Of a DNA stretch of 64,000 nt, positions 59,714-64,000 are shown piece by piece. The translations under genes were made by a program, and so were the position numbers. The notes under the pieces are model-generated. The model did not search any database and had not been told where the DNA came from. It was given only the letters and a program-made list of their open reading frames with translations. The number at the start of each line of letters is the position of its first letter. Position 1 is the first letter of the stretch. Source of the stretch: Streptomyces albiflavescens (lineage in GTDB: Bacteria > Actinomycetota > Actinomycetes > Streptomycetales > Streptomycetaceae); contig NZ_BMMM01000010.1 of NCBI RefSeq assembly GCF_014645835.1, positions 62,001 to 126,000 of the forward strand, written 5' to 3'.

Positions 59714-61174
59714 TTGTCTTACGGGTCAGAAATAACGCCTGCAATGACGCCTGCGATAAAGCCTGCGATAACGTCTGCGATAACGTCTGTTCCCGACCGG
59801 CCGGAACCCTTTCCCCTTCCCTTCCCCTTCACCCGACCCGACCTGTCCCTGCTGGACGCGGTGGGACAGTGCGGCGACCTCGCGGAAGTGGCCCGGCGCA
59901 CCGGGTCGCGGCACGGCGCCCTGGAGCGCCAACTCGACCGCCTCGACAAGACCGTCGGTCTTCCCCTGACCCTGCGCAGCCGCCACACCGCGCGGCTGAC
60001 CTCTGCGGGCTCGCGCCTGCTGGTGGCCGGGCGCCGGTTCTTCCGCCAGGTCGATCTTGCCGTCCAGACGAACATCTTCGGGCGCGGCTCGGAGGCGGTC
60101 GACGCGCCCGCCGTGCTGGCCGTCGCGTCCGCCGAACCGCTCCTGGAGGACGTGGTCGAGGACGCCGCGGCCACGCTGGACATCCTTCTGTCGGTCCATC
60201 ACGACACGCCCCACCAGGTCATGCGCAGGCTGGCCGGCTACCACGTCGACGCCGCGCACACCTGGAGCCTCGACGCGCCGCGCAACTCGGTCGAGCGGGC
60301 CGTGCGCGCCTACGGCGTCCTCGACGATCCGCTGTGGGTCACGCTGCCGTTCGACCACCCGCTGGCCGGCCGGAACGCGGTCTCGCTCGCCGATCTGCAG
60401 GGCGAGAACTGGGTGTCCGAGGTCGGCCCGGACTCCGAGGTCCTGGTGGCCCGGGTCTTCCAGGCCGCCGGTCTCCCCGCCCCCGCCGCCCTGCACATCA
60501 CCGGTGCCTCGGTGGCCCGCGGAATGCTGCGCCGCGGCGACGCCATCGGGCTCGGCTCCCCCACGCATCCGGCCGTGCTCGCGCGCTCCGTGGTCCACCG
60601 GTCCGTGGTGGAGCGTCCGCACCGCTCCACCAGCCTCCTCGTCGACCCGACGGTCGTACCCGGCGCCCTGGCCGAGCAGCTAGCCGCGCTGCTCGCCGAC
60701 CGCTATCTGCGGCGGTTCGCCGAGCAGCACCGTGACCTGCTGGGCGACCCGTGGTGGACGCGCTGGCACCGGGAGCAGACCGCCCGGGTCACCCGTCCCG
60801 TACGGGAGAGCGACGCGCCCGAAGCGTCGCTCGTGCCGACCGCGACCAGGAAGTTCGACGTCGATGACCTGCACGTACTGAGGGCGGTGGCGAAGCACGG
60901 CAGCATCAACCGGGCCGCCGCCGTGCTGTCCATCAGCCAGTCCGCGCTGACCCGTCGCATCCACCGCCTCGAACTCGGCCTGGGCGCCTGCCTGTTGGTG
61001 CGCAGCGCCCGCGGCACGGACCTGACCAGCCCCACCCGCCGCTTCCTGCACCAACTGGCCCGCTTCGAGGCCGAGTTCCACGACGCGGCCGCGGCCTGCC
61101 GGAGCATCGGCCTGCCTACGACCCACCGGCCGGCCGACGCCCCCCGGGCTCAACTCGCCCCGAGCGCCACGTAG
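59714..61174 (+). CDS. claR: ClaR, LysR-type activator with two DNA-binding domains
   Basis: This 486-residue regulator has an N-terminal LysR-type winged helix (residues 45-105, LSLLDAVGQCGDLAEVARRTG), a central effector domain (130-330), and a second LysR winged helix at the C-terminus (378-440, VAKHGSINRAAAVLSISQSAL with RRIHRLE). In S. clavuligerus ClaR activates the late clavulanate genes and is described with helix-turn-helix motifs at both ends. TTG 59714 follows AAGGAA by seven bases. The first 25 residues come from a 12-bp repeat. The end overlaps the convergent oppA1. Confidence 0.88.
   Translation: MSYGSEITPAMTPAIKPAITSAITSVPDRPEPFPLPFPFTRPDLSLLDAVGQCGDLAEVARRTGSRHGALERQLDRLDKTVGLPLTLRSRHTARLTSAGSRLLVAGRRFFRQVDLAVQTNIFGRGSEAVDAPAVLAVASAEPLLEDVVEDAAATLDILLSVHHDTPHQVMRRLAGYHVDAAHTWSLDAPRNSVERAVRAYGVLDDPLWVTLPFDHPLAGRNAVSLADLQGENWVSEVGPDSEVLVARVFQAAGLPAPAALHITGASVARGMLRRGDAIGLGSPTHPAVLARSVVHRSVVERPHRSTSLLVDPTVVPGALAEQLAALLADRYLRRFAEQHRDLLGDPWWTRWHREQTARVTRPVRESDAPEASLVPTATRKFDVDDLHVLRAVAKHGSINRAAAVLSISQSALTRRIHRLELGLGACLLVRSARGTDLTSPTRRFLHQLARFEAEFHDAAAACRSIGLPTTHRPADAPRAQLAPSAT
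59737..59784 (+). repeat. 12-bp tandem repeat at the start of claR
   Basis: Four units of type GCCTGCGATAAC encode TPA/ITS-like tetrapeptides (ITPAMTPAIKPAITSAITS). They lie just after the TTG start. Confidence 0.85.
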
Positions 61175-62838
61175 TCGTACATGCCGAACGACCCGGTGAC
61201 GTAGACGTTGCGGGCGTCCGGGTGCCGGTAGAGCAGCGAGCGCGGGTACAGATACGGCACGATCACCGCGTGCTCCATGGTCAGCCGGTCGATGCGGTGC
61301 CAGATCTCCGCGCGCTCGGCCGGATCGCCGGAGGTGGCGCCGCGATCGAGCAGCCCGTTGATCTCCGGATCGTCCAACTCGCCCATGTTCTGGTTGCCGC
61401 GCTCCTTGATCGCCCGCCCGTCCACGATCTGCTGCAGGAACCCGTAGCCGTCCGGGAAGTCGGCCCCCCAGCCGAACATGATGATCCCGATCCCGTGCTC
61501 GCGCAGATAGGCCGGGCAGCCGCCGTAGATGTCGAAGTAGTCGCCGGAGGGAAAGTCCAGGACCTCGGCCTCGATCCCGACCCGCGCGAGCCCGGCGGCC
61601 AGCGCCTCGGCGGCCCGGTACTCCTTGAGCCGGTCCTTGCGGGCTGCGATCTTCGTACGGAACCCGTCCGGCATCCCGGCGGCGGCGAGTTCGGCGCGGG
61701 CCGCTTCGAGATCCCCGGTCCCCTCGGCACCGACGGGATAGCGATCGAAGTCCTGGAACCCGTCGATGGTCGGCGGAAGGATGGTGGTGGCGATGTCCCC
61801 GCCGACCGAACCGCCGTACGCCGCCTGCATGGCGGCCTTGTCCGTGGCGAACTGCACGGCACGCCGGCAGTGCACGTTGTCGAACGGCGCGATCCTGCTC
61901 GACAGGCAGTAGATCCAGGTGAACCCGGTGAGCGGGTTGTCGGCATGGGCCCGCAGCACCGGATCGGCGAGGATCCGCTCCTGCGTGGAGGGCTGCACCC
62001 CGAACCCGGCGAGGTCAATGTGCGCCTCCCCGGCCAGCAGCATGCGGTCCACCTCGTGCGGGTCCTTGCCGAGGTGCGCCTCGATGCGCTCGGCCCGCTG
62101 CCTGCGGACCGGGTCGGTCGCCGGATCCCAGTGCGGGTTGCGTTCCAGCACGGCCAGTTCGCCGCGGGTGTACGAGACGACGCGGTACGGGCCGGTGGCG
62201 ACCGGTCGCAGCCGGTACTCGGCGCCGGTGTCGAGGCGGCGCGGCACCGGCGTCGTGCTGGGCATGGTCGCCAGCAGATCCATCCCCGCGAACGGCTCCT
62301 CGAGCCGGAGGACGAGGGTGCGCTCGTCGGGGGTCTCCAGCGTGACGGGCCCGTCGGAGCCGGGCTCCCGCCAAGGCCCGCCGTAGTCGGTCCCCAGCAG
62401 CTGCCGGAAGTAGGTGGGCCCCGCCCCCAGCACGTCGGTCCCGTAATTGCTCCTGGCGATGGCGTACTTGACGTCCCCGGACGTCACCGGAGAGCCGTCC
62501 TCGTACCGGAGTCCCGCCCGCAACCGGTACGTCCACACCCGACCGCCCTCGGACGACTCCCCCAGCGACTCCGCGAGGTCCGGCACCAGCCGCTGGCCCG
62601 CCTTGCCCGGAGCCGTGTCGAAGGTGACCAGCGTGCGGCCGATGAGCCTCAGGAAGTTCCAGGTGTAGGCGTAGTAGGTGTTCCCGGGGTCCAGCGAGTC
62701 GAAGTCGTCCGTACGCACCAGCCGAAGCGTGCCCCCCAGGGCATCGGTCGGCTTCACCACGCCACGCGCTCCCGCGTCGAATCCGTCGCCGCCCGTATTG
62801 CCCGTACTGCCCGTACTCGTCGACCGAGTGCTCTCCAT
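61150..62838 (-). CDS. oppA1: OppA1-like peptide-binding protein, no signal peptide seen
   Basis: This 562-residue SBP_bac_5 protein is paralogous to the oppA2 product: GGTLRLVRTDDFDSLDPGNTYY parallels GGTLRLVSSADVDSLDPARTYY (compare the shared GGTLRLV and SLDP). The N-terminus MESTRSTSTGSTGNTGG is polar, without signal or lipobox. In S. clavuligerus oppA1 is also required for clavulanic acid. ATG 62838 is used, with AGGAGG about 13 bases upstream. An in-frame extension to 63126 crosses a dispersed repeat and is unlikely. Confidence 0.85.
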   Translation of the reverse strand: MESTRSTSTGSTGNTGGDGFDAGARGVVKPTDALGGTLRLVRTDDFDSLDPGNTYYAYTWNFLRLIGRTLVTFDTAPGKAGQRLVPDLAESLGESSEGGRVWTYRLRAGLRYEDGSPVTSGDVKYAIARSNYGTDVLGAGPTYFRQLLGTDYGGPWREPGSDGPVTLETPDERTLVLRLEEPFAGMDLLATMPSTTPVPRRLDTGAEYRLRPVATGPYRVVSYTRGELAVLERNPHWDPATDPVRRQRAERIEAHLGKDPHEVDRMLLAGEAHIDLAGFGVQPSTQERILADPVLRAHADNPLTGFTWIYCLSSRIAPFDNVHCRRAVQFATDKAAMQAAYGGSVGGDIATTILPPTIDGFQDFDRYPVGAEGTGDLEAARAELAAAGMPDGFRTKIAARKDRLKEYRAAEALAAGLARVGIEAEVLDFPSGDYFDIYGGCPAYLREHGIGIIMFGWGADFPDGYGFLQQIVDGRAIKERGNQNMGELDDPEINGLLDRGATSGDPAERAEIWHRIDRLTMEHAVIVPYLYPRSLLYRHPDARNVYVTGSFGMYDYVALGAS

Positions 62839-62968
62839 ATCCCTACAGCCCTCCTCGCGGATGCCTTCCTCCACATCTTGTGGGGGCGGGCGTGCGAGGA
62901 AGGGGGCGCGGGCGGGGGCACGCATAGCCGTCGACGGGTCGGTATAGCCGGGGTCGGCGTCAGGGATG

Positions 62969-63104
62969 TTTTCGCCCCCTCCGCCCCTGCCCGACCCGTA
63001 CCTGGGGGCTACGCCCCCAGACCCCCGCTCAAAGATTGCGCAGTTCCCCGCGCACCCGCAGCCGAAGGCCGGTCCGGGACGGGTAGGGGCGGAGGGGGCG
63101 AAAA
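62969..63104. repeat. Dispersed Streptomyces-type repeat between oppA1 and oat2
   Basis: A 20-base perfect inverted repeat (62969-62988 with 63085-63104, TTTTCGCCCCCTCCGCCCCT) encloses a core with a small hairpin GGGGGCTACGCCCCC (63005-63019) and GCGCAGTTCCCCGCGC near 63038. Such sequences occur between genes across Streptomyces. It may end transcripts from both sides; no gene is seen from 62839 to 63133. Confidence 0.7.
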
Positions 63105-63133
63105 ACCCACTCACCCGCACCCCCACACACCCG

Positions 63134-64000
63134 TCAGGTCGTGTACTCCGAGTTCAGCCGCACATACCCCTCGGTGAGATCGCACCCGTAGACGGTGAAG
63201 GCGCCGTCGGCGACGCCGAGGTCGATCCCGATGACCACCTCGTCCCCCTGGAGATGCCCGGCTACGGCGGCCCGCACCGCGTCCTCGTCCCGGGCGTCGG
63301 AGGCACGGGGCGGGTACACCTCGACGTCCCCGAAGCGGATGCGTACCGCGTCCTGGTCGATGTCGGTGTCCTCGGAGCACTTCCCGATCGCCATGGCGAC
63401 CCGCCCCCAGTTGGGGTCGCTGCCGTGCACCGCGGTCTTCACCAGCGGTGAGTTGACGACGGTCTTGCCCACCCGCTTGGCCTGGGCGACGTCTCGCGCC
63501 CCGGTGACCTGGACCTCGATGAGCTTGCTCGCCCCTTCCCCGTCGCTCGCGATGTCCTTGACGAGGGCCAGCGCGGCCTCGTACAGAACCTCCTCGAAGG
63601 CGACGGGATCGACCTCCCCGGCCAGCCCGTTGGCGAACAGCACCGCCGTGTCACTGGTGGAGGTGTCCGTGTCGATGCTCACCGCGTTGAAGGTGCGGTC
63701 CATCACCCGCCGGAAGATCCGGTCCTGCTCGGCCGCGTCGAGCCGGGCGTCGGTGGCGAAGAACGTCAGCAGCGTCGCCATGTCCGGCTCGATCATCCCG
63801 ACGCCCTTGGCGATCCCGACGAGCGTCGCGTCCCCGCACCGCAGCCGGACCACCTTCGGCCGGGTGTCGGTCGTCATGATGGCGCGAGCGGCACGGTCGA
63901 AACCGCCCTCCGGGAACGGCAGGGACAGCGACTTGAGTTGCTCGCGGATCTGCGGCATGGGGTACTGCCGGCCGATCACCCCGGTGGAGGCGATGAGGAG
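63134..64000 (-). CDS. oat2: Ornithine acetyltransferase of the clavulanate cluster (ArgJ family), 5' end outside
   Basis: The C-terminal part (289 codons) of an ArgJ-type Ntn hydrolase is present; the gene runs off the right edge. The self-cleavage and nucleophile site is EPDMATLLTFFATDA, followed by NAVSIDTDTSTSDTA and the terminal LNSEYTT. The sequence is very close to what I remember of S. clavuligerus Orf6/OAT2. The position next to oppA1 also favours the cluster copy over the housekeeping argJ. It moves an acetyl group between N-acetylglutamate and ornithine. Confidence 0.88.
   Translation of the reverse strand, partial: LLIASTGVIGRQYPMPQIREQLKSLSLPFPEGGFDRAARAIMTTDTRPKVVRLRCGDATLVGIAKGVGMIEPDMATLLTFFATDARLDAAEQDRIFRRVMDRTFNAVSIDTDTSTSDTAVLFANGLAGEVDPVAFEEVLYEAALALVKDIASDGEGASKLIEVQVTGARDVAQAKRVGKTVVNSPLVKTAVHGSDPNWGRVAMAIGKCSEDTDIDQDAVRIRFGDVEVYPPRASDARDEDAVRAAVAGHLQGDEVVIGIDLGVADGAFTVYGCDLTEGYVRLNSEYTT

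Noticed and set aside
61150..63126. N-terminal extension of oppA1 to 63126
   Set aside because: The extension crosses the dispersed inverted repeat and is low-complexity; ATG 62838 aligns the protein with its paralogue.
63134..64000. Housekeeping argJ of the arginine operon
   Set aside because: It adjoins oppA1 in the clavulanate order, and no argC, argB or argD is seen. The missing right flank means this cannot be closed completely.

Overview
The window is high-GC actinobacterial chromosome and reads as Streptomyces. It has GTG/TTG starts, ATGA/GTGA overlaps, DUF397 and Scr1-type regulators, an AfsR-like SARP and one rare TTA codon. From 1 to about 44 kb the gene order matches, as I remember it, the conserved Streptomyces core around S. 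coelicolor SCO3400-SCO3434 (folate genes, ftsH, hpt, tilS, dacB, ppa, tipA, gadB, alternative ribosomal proteins). No tRNA, rRNA, CRISPR array or insertion sequence is visible.

Layout: 1-2.3 kb folate genes (folB, folK, folE) with a small membrane protein. 2.4-10.1 kb ftsH, hpt, tilS, a zinc-metalloprotease-like protein, dacB and ppa. 10.2-17.1 kb a ThrE-type exporter, a DedA protein, a YbjQ protein, the thiopeptide sensor tipA with its operator and internal start, and a ClC channel paired with glutamate decarboxylase. 17.2-26.1 kb accessory and regulatory genes: a PadR-controlled drug-type ABC exporter, an aldehyde dehydrogenase, a WhiJ/Scr1-like regulatory trio marked by a 29-bp inverted repeat, and an ArsR-VOC-SRPBCC operon. 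26.2-27.1 kb a decayed zinc-independent ribosomal protein locus (intact rpmG and rpmE2, collapsed rpmB2, frameshifted rpsN2). 27.1-44.6 kb a FUSC protein, lipoproteins, an ABC/FtsX pair, a Clp_N regulator with a predicted leaderless promoter, a family A DNA polymerase, an AfsR-like regulator interrupted by a hairpin repeat, and a glycosyltransferase.

From 49.4 kb to the right edge lies most of the late and accessory part of a clavulanic-acid-type cluster. In order it holds gcaS (ATP-grasp N-glycyl-clavaminate synthetase), orf16, oppA2, orf14 (tandem GNAT), orf13 (DMT exporter), orf12 (beta-lactamase-like), fd, cyp, cad (clavulanate dehydrogenase), claR (LysR with two DNA-binding domains), oppA1 and the C-terminal part of oat2. 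The order is that of S. clavuligerus. The early genes (ceaS, bls, pah, cas) should lie just beyond the right edge. A large nocE-like gene encoding a lytic-transglycosylase-like plus SGNH hydrolase protein sits next to the cluster on the left.

The cluster genes form coupled blocks: gcaS-orf16-oppA2-orf14 rightward with overlapping start/stop codons, and cyp-fd then orf12-orf13 leftward. ClaR sits between cad and oppA1. gcaS carries an in-frame TTA codon, so translation of the glycyl-clavaminate step may depend on bldA.
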